Made by a program: the position numbers and the translations under genes
The notes under the pieces: generated by a model
What the model saw: only the letters and a program-made list of their open reading frames with translations
Databases searched by the model: none
What the model was told of the DNA's origin: nothing
Assembly (NCBI RefSeq): GCF_001898325.1
Contig: NZ_MKTR01000034.1
Location: 242,324-306,323 of the forward strand
From: Microbacterium sp. 67-17
Lineage (GTDB): Bacteria > Actinomycetota > Actinomycetes > Actinomycetales > Microbacteriaceae
DNA: 64,000 bases
Reading direction: 5' to 3'
Shown here: positions 17,868 to 27,525 of the stretch, piece after piece
How the letters are laid out: each line of letters starts with the position of its first letter
Position numbering within the stretch: the first letter of the stretch is position 1

Positions 17868-18874
17868 AGCAATCCCCGCGCGGCCACGGCGGCGCGCTCT
17901 GCGACAAGTTCCGCCACGGAGGCATCGATGCGCGCCCGGGCCCGGGCGTCCACCGCGAGCCCCTCGATCACGCGGTATCCGGTGCCGTCCGACGTGACGG
18001 GGAACGAGCAGATGAGGCCCTCGGGCACGCCGTACTCGCCGTGGGAGACGACCGCCGCCGAGGTCCACCCGACTCCCGCGGTCTCATCTCGGACGTGGTC
18101 GATGGCCGCGGCGGCAGCTGAGCCCACCGACGAGGATCCGCGAACCTCGATGATCTCGGCGCCCCGCTTCGCGACACGGGGGATGAAGGTCTCATCGAGC
18201 CACGTCAGCGCCGCATCCTCGCCGCCGAACCGCTCCGCAAGCGCGGCGCGTGCCGAGATCCCATCGACGAGGGCGTGGTCGACGTCAGGGAACTGCGTCG
18301 CCGAGTGATTGCCCCAGATCGTCATCTGTTCGAGGCTCGCGGCCGGCCGCTCCACGGCGGTGGCAAGCTGGGCGAGCGCGCGGTTGTGGTCCAGGCGGGT
18401 GAGCGCGGCAAACCGCTCGGCCGGGACATCGGGCGCGGATGCCGAGGCGATGAGCGCGTTCGTGTTCGCGGGGTTCCCGACCACGAGCACGCGCACATCG
18501 TCAGCGGCAATAGCCCCGATCGCTGCCCCCTGCGGCCCGAAGATTCCGGCGTTCGCTTCGAGCAGGTCGGCGCGTTCCATGCCTGCGGTTCGAGGGCGCG
18601 CGCCGACCAGGAGCGCGACGTTGCATCCGTCGAAACCGGTGCGGGCGTCGTCGGTGACCTCAACGTCGGAAAGCAGCGGGAATGCACCGTCCAGGAGCTC
18701 GAGGGCTGCACCTTCGGCCGACTTCATCCCCTGCGGAATCTCCAGCAGCCGCAGCCGCACCGGCCTGTCGGGTCCGAGCATGTCGCCTGCCGCGATGCGA
18801 AACAGCAGCGCGTAGCCGATCTGCCCGCCTGCGCCGGTGATGGTGACTGTCGTGGGCGTCGCGTCGGGAGCCAT
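17864..18874 (-). CDS. mdh: Malate dehydrogenase (NAD-dependent)
   Basis: A 336-residue cytosolic enzyme that interconverts malate and oxaloacetate in the TCA cycle. It shows the NAD-binding glycine motif TGAGGQIGY, the [18 protein letters not shown] loop whose arginines bind the dicarboxylate substrate, [12 protein letters not shown], and the active-site pair LTRLDHNRA and [11 protein letters not shown]. The arginine-rich loop separates it from lactate dehydrogenase. The ATG at 18874 gives a normal N-terminus. The antiporter gene overlaps its stop by four bases, an unusual partner for a TCA gene. Confidence 0.96.
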   Translation of the reverse strand: MAPDATPTTVTITGAGGQIGYALLFRIAAGDMLGPDRPVRLRLLEIPQGMKSAEGAALELLDGAFPLLSDVEVTDDARTGFDGCNVALLVGARPRTAGMERADLLEANAGIFGPQGAAIGAIAADDVRVLVVGNPANTNALIASASAPDVPAERFAALTRLDHNRALAQLATAVERPAASLEQMTIWGNHSATQFPDVDHALVDGISARAALAERFGGEDAALTWLDETFIPRVAKRGAEIIEVRGSSSVGSAAAAAIDHVRDETAGVGWTSAAVVSHGEYGVPEGLICSFPVTSDGTGYRVIEGLAVDARARARIDASVAELVAERAAVAARGLL

Positions 18875-18926
18875 GACCCAGAGCGTAGTCGTCGGCCGAG
18901 TCTCGGGTTGGCCCGATAGTCCCGCC

Positions 18927-20600
18927 TCAGCTGACGTTCGGTACGTCGGCGCGCACCAGATCGGCCGCGATCTCGCCGATCACGATCGACGGAGCGTGCG
19001 TGTGACCGCGGATGATCGTCGGCATGACCGCGGCATCGGCCACGCGCAGGCCCGAGACGCCACGCACGCGCAGCTCGGGGTCGACGACAGACGCGGCATC
19101 CGTCCCCATGCGAGCGGTGCCGACGGGGTGGTAGAGCGTGTGCGAGTAGCGACGCAGTGACAGCTCGATGCGCTCGCCGCTTGACATCCGCTCGCCGCCC
19201 TCTGGCTGCACCCAGCTGCCCGTGGTGACGGCGCCCAGCGCCGAGGTCGCGATGAGCCTCTCGCACACCTCGAGGCCGGCGCGCAGTGTCGCGGCATCCG
19301 TGCCCTCAGGGTCGCTGAGATAGGCGGGATCGATCAGCGGGTGGGCGTGAGGATTGCTCGAGGCGAGACGGATGCTGCCGCGACTGCGCGGGCGCAACAG
19401 GATCGCACCGACAGTGATCCCCTCGCCGGGAAGGGGGACGAGGCCCTCGCCGACGTAGGGCGCGGCGGCGAAGATGATCTCGATATCGGGAAGGCCGCCC
19501 GGCATACCGACACGGTCGGCGTGCGTGGTGCGGACGAAGCCGTGGGCCTCGGCGACGTTCGAGGTGAGCATTCCGCGCCGCGCGGTGAGGTAGCGCAGCA
19601 GCTCTGCCGGCCGTTCGGCTCCGTACAGCGTGCCGCCCGATGCGGCAGGGGCAAGCCCCGCGACCAGGTGGTCCTGCAGGTTCTTGCCGACCTCGGGGGA
19701 GTCCACGAGCGGACGGATGCCGACCTCGGCGAGTTCGTCTGCCGGCCCGATACCCGAGAGCATCAAGACCTGGGGAGTGTTGACCGCGCCGCCACAGAGG
19801 ATCACCTCACGCCGGGCGCGAGCATGCCGGGTCGTGCCGGCGATGTCGACGTAGGCTCCGGTCGCCCGCGGCTCGCTGTCGCCGCTAGCGGTGACCGTCA
19901 CGCGGCGCACATGGGCATTGGTCACCACGCGGAGGTTCGGCCGTGAGGCGGCGGGCCGCAGGTACGTGTCGGCGGTCGACGCGCGGGCGCCGCGCCGCTG
20001 CGTCACCATCGTCTGCGAGAAACCCTGACCGGCAGGGAGGTTCGCTTCGGTGATGGCGTATCCGAGCTCCCGTGCTGCACCGAGAAACGCCGTGGTGTGG
20101 GGCCGCGGGTCGCGCTGCCGTTCGACATCCTGTGGGCCCGACCGTCCAAGCGATGGGTCCACGGCATCCTGCACGTTCTCGATTCGGCGCAGCACGGGCA
20201 GTACGCCATCCCACGACCAGCGCGCGCCCGCAGCCGCACCCCACTCGTCATAGTCGGCCGCAAACCCGCGTACCCACATCATGGCGTTCAGTGACGACGA
20301 GCCGCCAAGCGTCTTGCCGCGCGGCCAGTAGACCTGGCGACCCTCGAGCTCGGGCTGGGGCACGGTGTCGTATCCCCAGTCGTATGGACTGCGGAACAGC
20401 TTCTTGAAGGCGGCCGGGACGTGCAGTTCCAGGGCGCGGTCGGGGCCTCCCGCTTCCAGCAGCAGCACCGTGACGCTCGGATCCTCGCTCAATCGTGCGG
20501 CCAGCGTTGCACCGGACGATCCCGCACCGACGATGACGTAGTCGGCCTCGAGCTCCCCGCGACGTCGCCGCGTGCTTCGGGGGCGTCCGCTGTTGGTCAC
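18927..20600 (-). CDS. GMC-family oxidoreductase (choline/alcohol dehydrogenase-like)
   Basis: A 557-residue FAD enzyme of the glucose-methanol-choline family. The FAD-binding motif [20 protein letters not shown] is at about residues 20-40, followed by the GMC signature region [21 protein letters not shown] and the second signature [17 protein letters not shown]. The active-site His lies in HPVGTARMG near the C-terminus. It oxidises an alcohol to an aldehyde. The GTG start at 20600 overlaps the stop of the aldehyde dehydrogenase gene (GTGA), so the two enzymes likely run a two-step alcohol-to-acid oxidation. Choline is possible, but the partner is not a typical BetB, so the substrate is left open. 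Confidence 0.9.
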   Translation of the reverse strand: MTNSGRPRSTRRRRGELEADYVIVGAGSSGATLAARLSEDPSVTVLLLEAGGPDRALELHVPAAFKKLFRSPYDWGYDTVPQPELEGRQVYWPRGKTLGGSSSLNAMMWVRGFAADYDEWGAAAGARWSWDGVLPVLRRIENVQDAVDPSLGRSGPQDVERQRDPRPHTTAFLGAARELGYAITEANLPAGQGFSQTMVTQRRGARASTADTYLRPAASRPNLRVVTNAHVRRVTVTASGDSEPRATGAYVDIAGTTRHARARREVILCGGAVNTPQVLMLSGIGPADELAEVGIRPLVDSPEVGKNLQDHLVAGLAPAASGGTLYGAERPAELLRYLTARRGMLTSNVAEAHGFVRTTHADRVGMPGGLPDIEIIFAAAPYVGEGLVPLPGEGITVGAILLRPRSRGSIRLASSNPHAHPLIDPAYLSDPEGTDAATLRAGLEVCERLIATSALGAVTTGSWVQPEGGERMSSGERIELSLRRYSHTLYHPVGTARMGTDAASVVDPELRVRGVSGLRVADAAVMPTIIRGHTHAPSIVIGEIAADLVRADVPNVS

Positions 20601-22342
20601 GACCGGAACGCCGATTCGAGAATGCCGAGCAGCGTCGTCAGGCGCGGGCGAATGCGGAACCGTGTGAGCAGTCGCCCGCCGTCGGCGGCGCCGGGACTGG
20701 TGACGAACCAGGGTGGGCGTGGAAGGGCCGAGAACGTGCCCGCGCCGACCAGAGAGCCGGCCGAGCGGGGGAAGGGACGGAAGGGACCGCGCATGACCCC
20801 CCGCTCGATGTCATCGAGCAGCAGCGCATTGTGGACCACACCGATGCCGCTCTGGACGTCATCAAGCGTCCCGCCGGGGTAGGCACCCCACGGCATCGTC
20901 GGGATGCCGAACGCGACACCGGTCCAGGTGTTGATCGCCACCGTGCCATAGCGCAGCTCCGCGATCGCGTTCTCGAAACCGTCGCCGAGTGCTGCCTCAG
21001 TGACGGGATCGATAAGGAGGTTGGCGCCGAGGGTTCCGGTGAGCCGGTCGTTCGCGTACTCGACAGCCGCGTCGAGGAACTCCTGGCCATTGCCGGGGAG
21101 CGTCACCACGCCCAGCGCCGGCGCGAAATACTCCGTGGTCTCGATCGGCGTCGGGTCGGCATCCGTGCCAACCGCGATGACCGCGCGGGTGTGGCCCGAT
21201 GACCAGTGTGCGCTCGGGTAGGTGTCGGCAACCTCGGCCAGACGCGCCTGGGCCCCCGGATACCAGACCGGCCGTTGCGGTGCGCGGGCCATCGCCGATT
21301 CCACCTCCGCGAGGAACTGCTCGCGCTGGGCCCACTCGGCACTCAGGAGCACGACCTGTCCGGCTACGCAGTTGTGGCCGCTGTTGTGCAGGCGCATCGT
21401 CGCGACGTGTTCGGCCTGGAAGCGCAGGTCGGCATCGGACCATGGACCCGGAACGACGATGATCGGCGACACACCGCCGAGCTCGGCGGTGATCGGCACC
21501 GACAGACGTGGGCGGGCACGGCGCTTGCCCGTCGCGGTACGGCCGAACACGATCGTCTCGAACGTGCGGGCGGCTCCCGTGATGTGGACGTGGTCGATGC
21601 CCGCGTGCTCGGTGAGGGCGGCGCCGACCTCACCGCCTCCCTGCACGATGCGCAGCAGGCCGAGTGAAATCAGGGGCGCCAGGGCGCGGCCGAACACCGG
21701 AGCAAGCGGGTCCTGCGTCGGGTTGATCTTGAGGATGCTGACCCGGTTGTGCGCGATGAGTTCGTAGAGCACGTCGAGGACGGGGATCGAGGTGATGTTG
21801 CCCGCGCCCAGAACGAGTCCGACCCCACCGGACTCTCCGGCCGAAAGCTGACCAAGGCCGGCCCGCCGCTGAGCGTCGGCGAGAGTGACGCCGGGGCGCA
21901 ACCAGACCTCGCCGGTGTAGCCCGAGACGAGGAGGCTATCGACCGCGCTCGTCGGGAAGGCGTGCACGCGGATGCGATCCCCGGGAGCCTCACCGACCCG
22001 AACGTGATCGAGCGGGCTGGCGCCGACCCGCAGGCTCGCGAGAGTTTCGATGTACGCGTCGATCGCGACGACCGTCGCGTAGGGCCCCGTGAGCCACTCC
22101 TCGCCGACGAGGGGGCTCCCCGGATCCAGGCCCTTCGACCGGGCAGCGGTGAGCGCCCATTCCTCGGCTTCAACGGCGACGGTGGCGCGGATGCTGCGAA
22201 GCAGCCGGATCCGCTGCGTCAGGGTCAGTGCGCTCCACGTGCGAGTGCCCGCACGAAGCTCTTCGATCGCTGCATCGAGCGACTGGGTGACGGAGGCCTC
22301 GCCGGTGACGGTGCTCGCGGCGGGACGAACGGATGACGGCAT
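20597..22342 (-). CDS. Aldehyde dehydrogenase family protein (divergent)
   Basis: A 581-residue NAD(P)-dependent aldehyde dehydrogenase, longer than the usual 480-500 residues. It keeps the catalytic Cys in HNSGHNCVAGQVV, the general-base Glu in ITAELGGVSP and an Asn in GAGNIT where most members have PWN. The C-terminal extension of about 60 residues is not recognised. The ATG at 22342 has AAGGAG before it; upstream frame extension lacks a ribosome site. It leads a two-gene operon with the GMC oxidoreductase, which fits oxidation of an aldehyde made by that enzyme. The unusual cofactor region suggests a distinct subfamily. Confidence 0.85.
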   Translation of the reverse strand: MPSSVRPAASTVTGEASVTQSLDAAIEELRAGTRTWSALTLTQRIRLLRSIRATVAVEAEEWALTAARSKGLDPGSPLVGEEWLTGPYATVVAIDAYIETLASLRVGASPLDHVRVGEAPGDRIRVHAFPTSAVDSLLVSGYTGEVWLRPGVTLADAQRRAGLGQLSAGESGGVGLVLGAGNITSIPVLDVLYELIAHNRVSILKINPTQDPLAPVFGRALAPLISLGLLRIVQGGGEVGAALTEHAGIDHVHITGAARTFETIVFGRTATGKRRARPRLSVPITAELGGVSPIIVVPGPWSDADLRFQAEHVATMRLHNSGHNCVAGQVVLLSAEWAQREQFLAEVESAMARAPQRPVWYPGAQARLAEVADTYPSAHWSSGHTRAVIAVGTDADPTPIETTEYFAPALGVVTLPGNGQEFLDAAVEYANDRLTGTLGANLLIDPVTEAALGDGFENAIAELRYGTVAINTWTGVAFGIPTMPWGAYPGGTLDDVQSGIGVVHNALLLDDIERGVMRGPFRPFPRSAGSLVGAGTFSALPRPPWFVTSPGAADGGRLLTRFRIRPRLTTLLGILESAFRS

Positions 22343-22453
22343 GGGCGCGCTCCTTCGGACGTGCCTCCAGCATATGTCCGCGGCACGGCGTCTCACCCGC
22401 TGTGATGCGCCGTCTCACGGCCCCGTCGGGCCGCAAGGAGAAGTGTCAGACGG

Positions 22454-22720
22454 CTAGGAGATCAGTGCGAGCTCGCGCAGCTTCGCCTCGACATCCGCGT
22501 TGCTCGGCTCCACGTGGTGCGTCGCATCGGGATAGACCACGACGGGAATGTTGGTACGGCCAGAGATGTCACGCGCGACATCCGCTGCCGACGGGTCGGC
22601 CTCAAGGTCCACGTACTCGTACGCAACCCCCAGCTCATCGAGCTGCGCCTTGGTGCGCCGGCAGTCGCGGCACCAGTCAGCGCCGAACATCGTCAGGGTG
22701 CCAGAAGTTTCCGAAGTCAT
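22454..22720 (-). CDS. Glutaredoxin-like protein (mycoredoxin type)
   Basis: An 88-residue thioredoxin-fold protein with a CRDC active site in MFGADWCRDCRRTKAQL, then the cis-proline block NIPVVVYPD. Length and motif fit the mycoredoxin/glutaredoxin-like group that reduces mycothiol-mixed disulfides in actinobacteria. It is a single gene; the 110 bases before it are shared with the divergent glycosyltransferase gene and show no obvious operator. Confidence 0.88.
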   Translation of the reverse strand: MTSETSGTLTMFGADWCRDCRRTKAQLDELGVAYEYVDLEADPSAADVARDISGRTNIPVVVYPDATHHVEPSNADVEAKLRELALIS

Positions 22721-22830
22721 GGATCCAGGGTACGACCGCCGAGCACCCGTAGGCCGGGCAGACTGTGGATGCGCTATGGATCAGTGGACAGCGTTACGGC
22801 GAACCCGCCGCGGCATGCCAGCATTGAGCC

Positions 22831-23982
22831 ATGGATCTTTCCATCGTGGTGCCGACATACAACGAGGCACCCAACATCGCGGAACTCGTGACTCGGGTTG
22901 CATCGGCGACGAGCGGCATCCGTGCAGAGATCGTCTTCGTCGATGACAGCACTGACACTACCGCCGATGAGATCCGCCGGGTAGCGGGTGAGGCGCCGAT
23001 TCCTGTCCGCCTCATTCATCGCGACATTCCCACGGGCGGCCTCGGCGGAGCGGTGATGGTGGGGTTCGACGCGGCGACCTCCGACATCTGCATTGTCATG
23101 GATGGCGACCTGCAGCATCCGCCCGAGGACATTCCGCGCCTGTTGCGTCGCTATGGAGTGGGCGATGTCGATGTCGTCGTCGCGTCGCGATACAGCGGCG
23201 AGGGGACTAATGACGGACTCGCCGGGGCATCCCGTGTTGCCGTATCCAAGTCGGCGACGCTCCTGACCAAGGCGATGTTCCCGGGCCGCCTCAAGGGCGT
23301 CACCGATCCGATGACGGGCTTCTTCCTCATCGATCGCCGCCGCCTCGACCTGCGCACGCTCAAACCGCGCGGGTTCAAGATACTTCTCGAGATTCTTGCT
23401 CGCACGAACCTGCGCGTCGCTGAGGTGCCGTTCGACTTCGCCGACCGCAACGCCGGCGAATCCAAGGCCTCGTTCCGCCAGGGCGTGCATTTCCTCGCAC
23501 AGCTGACAATGCTGCGCTTCGGCAAGATGTCGATGTTCGCCGTCATCGGCGGCCTCGGTGCCGTTGCCAACATCGTGATCGTGTGGCTCCTGACGCGATG
23601 GGGTGTCGGTGACATCCCCGCGATGATCGTCGCCGCAGAAACGACGATCATCGCCAACTTCCTGCTGCAGGAACGGTTCGTTTTCCAGGATGTGAAGTCT
23701 GAGGCATCCGGTGTCTGGGCACGCTTTGCGAAGTCGTTCGGCTTCAACAATGCCGAGGCCATCGTGCGGATCCCGCTGACGGCACTTCTGGTCTCGACGT
23801 GGCACATCTCGGTGGTCATCGCGACAGCGATCACCCTCGTGATCGCGTTCGTTGCCCGGTTCCTGTTCCACGCGCTCGTGGTCTACGCACCCTCGCGCAG
23901 CCGCCGCACGGGCGCCAAGACCCGCACCCGCGAGGTACTCGAAGAACTCGACGAGCAGGTGATGGCTCCCGGCGAGCTCTGA
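22831..23982 (+). CDS. Glycosyltransferase family 2 fused to a GtrA-like membrane domain
   Basis: A 383-residue protein in two parts. Residues 1-220 are a GT2 domain like polyprenol-phosphate mannose synthase: IVVPTYNEAPNI, VFVDDSTD, the metal-binding VMDGDLQHPP and the GFKILLEILAR block. Residues 230-355 hold four membrane segments of the GtrA type. It should move a sugar from a nucleotide donor onto a polyprenyl phosphate carrier, and the membrane part may anchor it or flip the lipid. The ATG at 22831 is well placed by the conserved start of the GT2 fold. It is convergent with the deacetylase gene. Confidence 0.9.
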   Translation: MDLSIVVPTYNEAPNIAELVTRVASATSGIRAEIVFVDDSTDTTADEIRRVAGEAPIPVRLIHRDIPTGGLGGAVMVGFDAATSDICIVMDGDLQHPPEDIPRLLRRYGVGDVDVVVASRYSGEGTNDGLAGASRVAVSKSATLLTKAMFPGRLKGVTDPMTGFFLIDRRRLDLRTLKPRGFKILLEILARTNLRVAEVPFDFADRNAGESKASFRQGVHFLAQLTMLRFGKMSMFAVIGGLGAVANIVIVWLLTRWGVGDIPAMIVAAETTIIANFLLQERFVFQDVKSEASGVWARFAKSFGFNNAEAIVRIPLTALLVSTWHISVVIATAITLVIAFVARFLFHALVVYAPSRSRRTGAKTRTREVLEELDEQVMAPGEL

Positions 23983-24011
23983 GCCGCCGGGCCGGATCCG
24001 GTAGCTCGGGT

Positions 24012-25163
24012 TCAGCCGATCTGCCGCGCGAGGTCGCCTACTGACATCCCGTAGTTCATGCGGATGACCGGAAGCGCGAGCTTGTCGGTGCCGATGTGCA
24101 CGTAGCCGTAGTCGATTGTTCGAGCCAGCTCGAACCCGGCAGCTGCGACGCCCGCCTTCGCGGTGTCGTTGTAGTGGCCGAACGGATAGGCGATGACCTC
24201 CTTCGCGCCGATGTAGGCGGCGGATGCCTCAAGATCGGCGGCGATCACCTCGGCGGACTCGTTGACCATCCGTCCCTTACCGTTCGCGCCAGCGCGGTGC
24301 ATGTCCTCGGTGTGCGAGCGCACGATGACGTAGGGCGACGGATGCAGTTCCCGCCGATCCACCGTGATCATGAACGAGGTAGCCAGCACGTGGTGGGCAT
24401 CGACCACGGGGACTGCCAGTTGGTACCAGGTGTCATCGGCGTCGTCATCCGTCACGATCACCGAATGGTTCGGCAGGAACAGCCGACCGTCGATGAAGGC
24501 GCTCAGCTCGTCCCACGTGGGCTGGTAGAAGCCCTGGTCGGCGATGTAGGCCATCTGCTGCTCGAAGTCGCCGATGTAGGCGTAGTTCAGCCGCAGCCAG
24601 CCTGATTCGCCAGCCGGGTTCGAGGTGAACTGGTGGTACATGAGGATCGGGATCTGCGCGTCCTCGGCGGCGTTCGCCTCGGGAGTCGTCCATGCGCCGT
24701 AGAGGGTGCGCTCCCGCTCGTCGCAGTCGACGAGCTCCGACCCGTTGACCCGATCGGCGATGCTGAGATCCTCGGCGCCGGCGGGCGACGCGTACCAGCC
24801 CGCGAACACAGCGCCCTCGCGAGAGGGGATTGGTAGCCCCGTATAGAGCTGACCCTCGTGCTGCAGCATCGGCGGCACGTCGAGGTCGGCGGCCTCGAAC
24901 GACACAGCGCAGGTCGTGGTATCGCCGCTGTCGACGAGCATCTGCTGTGTTGCACTCAAGGGTGGAGGAGTAGCGGGCCGCGTGGGTGTCGTGGCGGGTG
25001 CTGCCGATGCCCCCGGATCTGTCAGGCTGAGGGTTGCGACCGCGCCGACGATCAGTGCCACCAGTACCACGGCCACCAGGGCAGCCCACAGGATCACGCC
25101 ATGGCGCGGGCGCGCATGTGCTGGTGCACGATGCACCGGATCCGCAGTCCCCTGCCCGCTCAT
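24012..25163 (-). CDS. Membrane-anchored polysaccharide deacetylase family protein
   Basis: A 383-residue protein with a cytoplasmic start, one membrane segment (about residues 24-47), a proline- and threonine-rich linker and an outside domain. The NodB-like deacetylase fold is seen in IPILMYHQF, SVIVTDDDADDTW (metal and catalytic Asp), VIVRSHTEDMHR (metal His) and VIAYPFGHYND. A region of about 100 residues before the catalytic domain (with FAGWYASP) resembles an InlB B-repeat-like segment. It probably removes acetyl groups from a cell-wall or capsular glycan outside the membrane. The gene stands alone, divergent from the NUDIX gene. Confidence 0.88.
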   Translation of the reverse strand: MSGQGTADPVHRAPAHARPRHGVILWAALVAVVLVALIVGAVATLSLTDPGASAAPATTPTRPATPPPLSATQQMLVDSGDTTTCAVSFEAADLDVPPMLQHEGQLYTGLPIPSREGAVFAGWYASPAGAEDLSIADRVNGSELVDCDERERTLYGAWTTPEANAAEDAQIPILMYHQFTSNPAGESGWLRLNYAYIGDFEQQMAYIADQGFYQPTWDELSAFIDGRLFLPNHSVIVTDDDADDTWYQLAVPVVDAHHVLATSFMITVDRRELHPSPYVIVRSHTEDMHRAGANGKGRMVNESAEVIAADLEASAAYIGAKEVIAYPFGHYNDTAKAGVAAAGFELARTIDYGYVHIGTDKLALPVIRMNYGMSVGDLARQIG

Positions 25164-25259
25164 TGGCCACCCCAGTCAGACACCGCGGCCCCGAGCCGCG
25201 CACCGCGTACGGCGCGGCGTCCGACGCGCACCATCACGCGCGATAGGAGGATTGTATTC

Positions 25260-25658
25260 GTGAATGATGTCCCAACAATCGATGTCGTGGCCGCTGTCGT
25301 CACAGACGGTGACGAGATACTCGTGTGCCGTCGGGGGGCTCACATCGGTCAGGCGGGCCGCTGGGAGTTCCCCGGAGGCAAGGTCGAACCGGGGGAAGAT
25401 CCGATCGATGCGCTCGTACGTGAAGTGCAGGAGGAGCTTGGCGTCGGCATCCGTGTCACGGGACATCTGTCGACCGACGACACCCACGTCGGCGACCGCA
25501 TCATTCGCCTCGCCTGCTATCGCGCGGAACTGGAGGGCGAGCGTCCGACGCAAAGCACTGATCACGACGAACTTCGGTGGGTCGGCGCCGGCGAGCTCGA
25601 CGGGTTCTGGTGGGCGGAACCCGACCTTCCCGCTGTGCGGATTCTGACCGCGGAGTAG
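25260..25658 (+). CDS. NUDIX hydrolase, MutT-like
   Basis: A 132-residue NUDIX protein with the full box GGKVEPGEDPIDALVREVQE followed by ELGV, and LVCRRGAHIGQAGRWEFPGG before it, which is the MutT/8-oxo-dGTP diphosphatase arrangement. It should clear oxidised nucleotides, though other nucleoside diphosphate derivatives are possible. The GTG at 25260 is fixed by an AGGAGG site nine bases upstream; the open frame further upstream is not used. The ACT-domain gene follows after nine bases, so the two are probably one transcript. Confidence 0.9.
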   Translation: MNDVPTIDVVAAVVTDGDEILVCRRGAHIGQAGRWEFPGGKVEPGEDPIDALVREVQEELGVGIRVTGHLSTDDTHVGDRIIRLACYRAELEGERPTQSTDHDELRWVGAGELDGFWWAEPDLPAVRILTAE

Positions 25659-25667
25659 CATGCGAGC

Positions 25668-26180
25668 GTGCCTCGCTACGTGATCACGCTCGTCGGAGAG
25701 GACCGGTCTGGACTCGTGTCGGCGGTCGCGGATGCCGTGAGCGCCCACGGCGGCAACTGGGAGGGGAGCCAGCTGGCCGAACGCGCCGGGGTGTTCGCCG
25801 GCGTGATCGAGATCTCGGTTCCCGAGGAGTCGGCGGCGGTGCTGCTGGATGCGCTGCTGGCGCTCGATGAGACGCTCACTGTCACGGCGCTCTCGGGGGC
25901 GGATGCCTCAGCGGCGAACCGCGCGGCCAGTTCCCTCGTGATCTCGCTCATCGCCAACGACCGCCCGGGAATCGTCCGCGATGTCTCCGCAGTGCTCGCC
26001 GCGCACGGGCTGAGCATCGACGATCTGTCGACCGAGGTGCGGGACGCGGCAATGGCCGGAGGACGCATCTTCGAGGCATCCGTTCTGGCCCATGCCGCCG
26101 CCGGGACCGATTTGTCGCGCGTGAAGGAAGACCTCGAGAAGCTGGCTGCAGAGCTACAGGTCGAGATCGCCATCGGCTGA
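25668..26180 (+). CDS. Double ACT-domain protein (GcvR-like)
   Basis: A 170-residue protein made of two ACT domains, the first starting YVITLVGEDRSGLVSAVADAV and the second LVISLIANDRPGIVRDVSAVL. The layout matches the glycine cleavage repressor GcvR group and related regulators that sense amino acids. No DNA-binding domain is present, so any regulation would go through a partner. It begins with GTG nine bases after the NUDIX stop. What it senses cannot be told from sequence. Confidence 0.85.
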   Translation: MPRYVITLVGEDRSGLVSAVADAVSAHGGNWEGSQLAERAGVFAGVIEISVPEESAAVLLDALLALDETLTVTALSGADASAANRAASSLVISLIANDRPGIVRDVSAVLAAHGLSIDDLSTEVRDAAMAGGRIFEASVLAHAAAGTDLSRVKEDLEKLAAELQVEIAIG

Positions 26181-26214
26181 CGTGGAGCGTCACGCCCGCT
26201 GACGCAGGCGCCGA

Positions 26215-26523
26215 TCACTGGCGGGCGAGGGCGTCCCAGTTGATCTCGATGTGGGTCGGGTCGCTCGGTGAGATCAGTGCCGGGAGGGTCGAGCCGACGC
26301 GGGGCCAGTACTTGGCGCTCGTCACGACCTCGGTGCTGACCCGTGTCTCCGGGATACCGTCGGTGGTTGTGACCACCTCGAGCTGACACGCCTGGTAGCG
26401 CGCGCGACCGACACGGTCGGATGCCGAGACCACCCGAACCGTGCCGTGCACCGCATCGGCGAGCGGGTCGCCGGTGTACTTCTCGAGCATGTGCGCGGCC
26501 TCTTCGACCCAGGGCTCCTCCAT
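26215..26523 (-). CDS. Conserved hypothetical protein
   Basis: A 102-residue soluble protein with no signal peptide, membrane segment or recognised motif. Its composition and codon use match the surrounding genes, and the frame is closed by ATG and stop at sensible distances from neighbours, so it is probably real. It lies convergent with the ACT-domain gene and 48 bases after the MpaB-type gene on the same strand. Beta-strand-rich segments (YQACQLEVVTTTDG, RVSTEVVTSAKYWP) suggest a small beta-fold. I do not recognise its function. Confidence 0.65.
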   Translation of the reverse strand: MEEPWVEEAAHMLEKYTGDPLADAVHGTVRVVSASDRVGRARYQACQLEVVTTTDGIPETRVSTEVVTSAKYWPRVGSTLPALISPSDPTHIEINWDALARQ

Positions 26524-26571
26524 GCCCGCAGCCTACGGGACGTGTCGTTACTGGCGTGTCACCGTGTGGGC

Positions 26572-27486
26572 TCAGCTCGCCCGGGTGGGCTCGGTGCCGG
26601 ATGCCTCGAGCCGCCGCAGTCGCCGCCGCGCCATGTCATGCGCTCGCGGACCGCTACCGAGGCTCTTGCCGGCGACGAACAGCACGAAGCGCGTCATCGT
26701 GACCACCGGCAGCCAGGACCGGCGAAGTCCCAGCATCCGTCGATACTCGCGGGGGATCGTCGCCACAGCGCCCGCGAACAGCAGACGGTAGGCCCACCGG
26801 AGCGACCCGTCGAGCGGGACCCGGCGGAGGAAGCGCACGACATCCTGCACGCGTTCGTCGCCGCGCAGGATGCCGCGATCGAGGTACCCGTGCATGCGGG
26901 CGCGCAGCTCTGCGGCGGTCTCGGGCGGATCAGTCACGCCCATGAGTCGGCCACCGGTAGCCCACTCGCGAACGTAGGCGTCAGGCCCGCCGGGGATCGG
27001 ACCGCCCCACGTCTCGTGACAGGTGAGGAAGGCATCCGTGAACGCGAGGTGCACCCACTCGACGAGGTCGGCGTCCGCCGCCGAGTATGCCCGGGCCGCG
27101 CCGGTGCTGTCGCGGTATTCGCCTGACACCTCGCCGTGGAACCGGGCGACGCGGCCGAGTTCGGCATCCACCTGCTCCTGCGACCCGAACGTGACGCAGA
27201 TCACCCAGCGGACGGTTCCGGCCAAGCGCCCCAGGGGGTCCTCGCGGTAGCGCGACCAGTCGTGCACCCCCGCCATCGCGCCAGGATGCAGAGCCTGCAC
27301 GAGCAGGGCACGGATGCCGGCGACGAGCGTGGGCATGCCCGCGTGCACCGTCCACGCTGCGCCGTCCTCGGCGAACAGCCCCGCATCATCGCCGCGCTCG
27401 AGTCGCTGCACCCAGGGCGGCATCCCGTTCGGATCCCCCGACAGCGGTACGAGCAAGCGCGCGCGAAGTCCGGGTGGGCGGGTCAC
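26572..27486 (-). CDS. Oxygenase MpaB family protein (DUF2236)
   Basis: A 304-residue protein of the DUF2236/MpaB-like group, haem-type oxygenases related to latex-clearing proteins. It shows ALHPGAMAGVHDWSRY near residue 66, with the conserved His, VRWVICVTFGS, and VEWVHLAFTDAFL followed by a cluster of His and Tyr residues. Members in actinobacteria act on lipids or polyisoprenes, but most are uncharacterised. The GTG start at 27486 has GAAAGA before it. The C-terminus is basic and may contact membranes. The physiological substrate is unknown. Confidence 0.85.
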   Translation of the reverse strand: MTRPPGLRARLLVPLSGDPNGMPPWVQRLERGDDAGLFAEDGAAWTVHAGMPTLVAGIRALLVQALHPGAMAGVHDWSRYREDPLGRLAGTVRWVICVTFGSQEQVDAELGRVARFHGEVSGEYRDSTGAARAYSAADADLVEWVHLAFTDAFLTCHETWGGPIPGGPDAYVREWATGGRLMGVTDPPETAAELRARMHGYLDRGILRGDERVQDVVRFLRRVPLDGSLRWAYRLLFAGAVATIPREYRRMLGLRRSWLPVVTMTRFVLFVAGKSLGSGPRAHDMARRRLRRLEASGTEPTRAS

Positions 27487-27525
27487 TCTTTCAGGATGCC
27501 ATCGCCGCGGAGCGGTGGCTCCGGA

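Noticed and set aside
16407..18308. A 633-codon plus-strand open frame opposite the antiporter and mdh genes
   Set aside because: Long antisense frames are common in high-GC DNA; the product is extremely rich in Arg, Asp and Gly and crosses two certain genes on the other strand.
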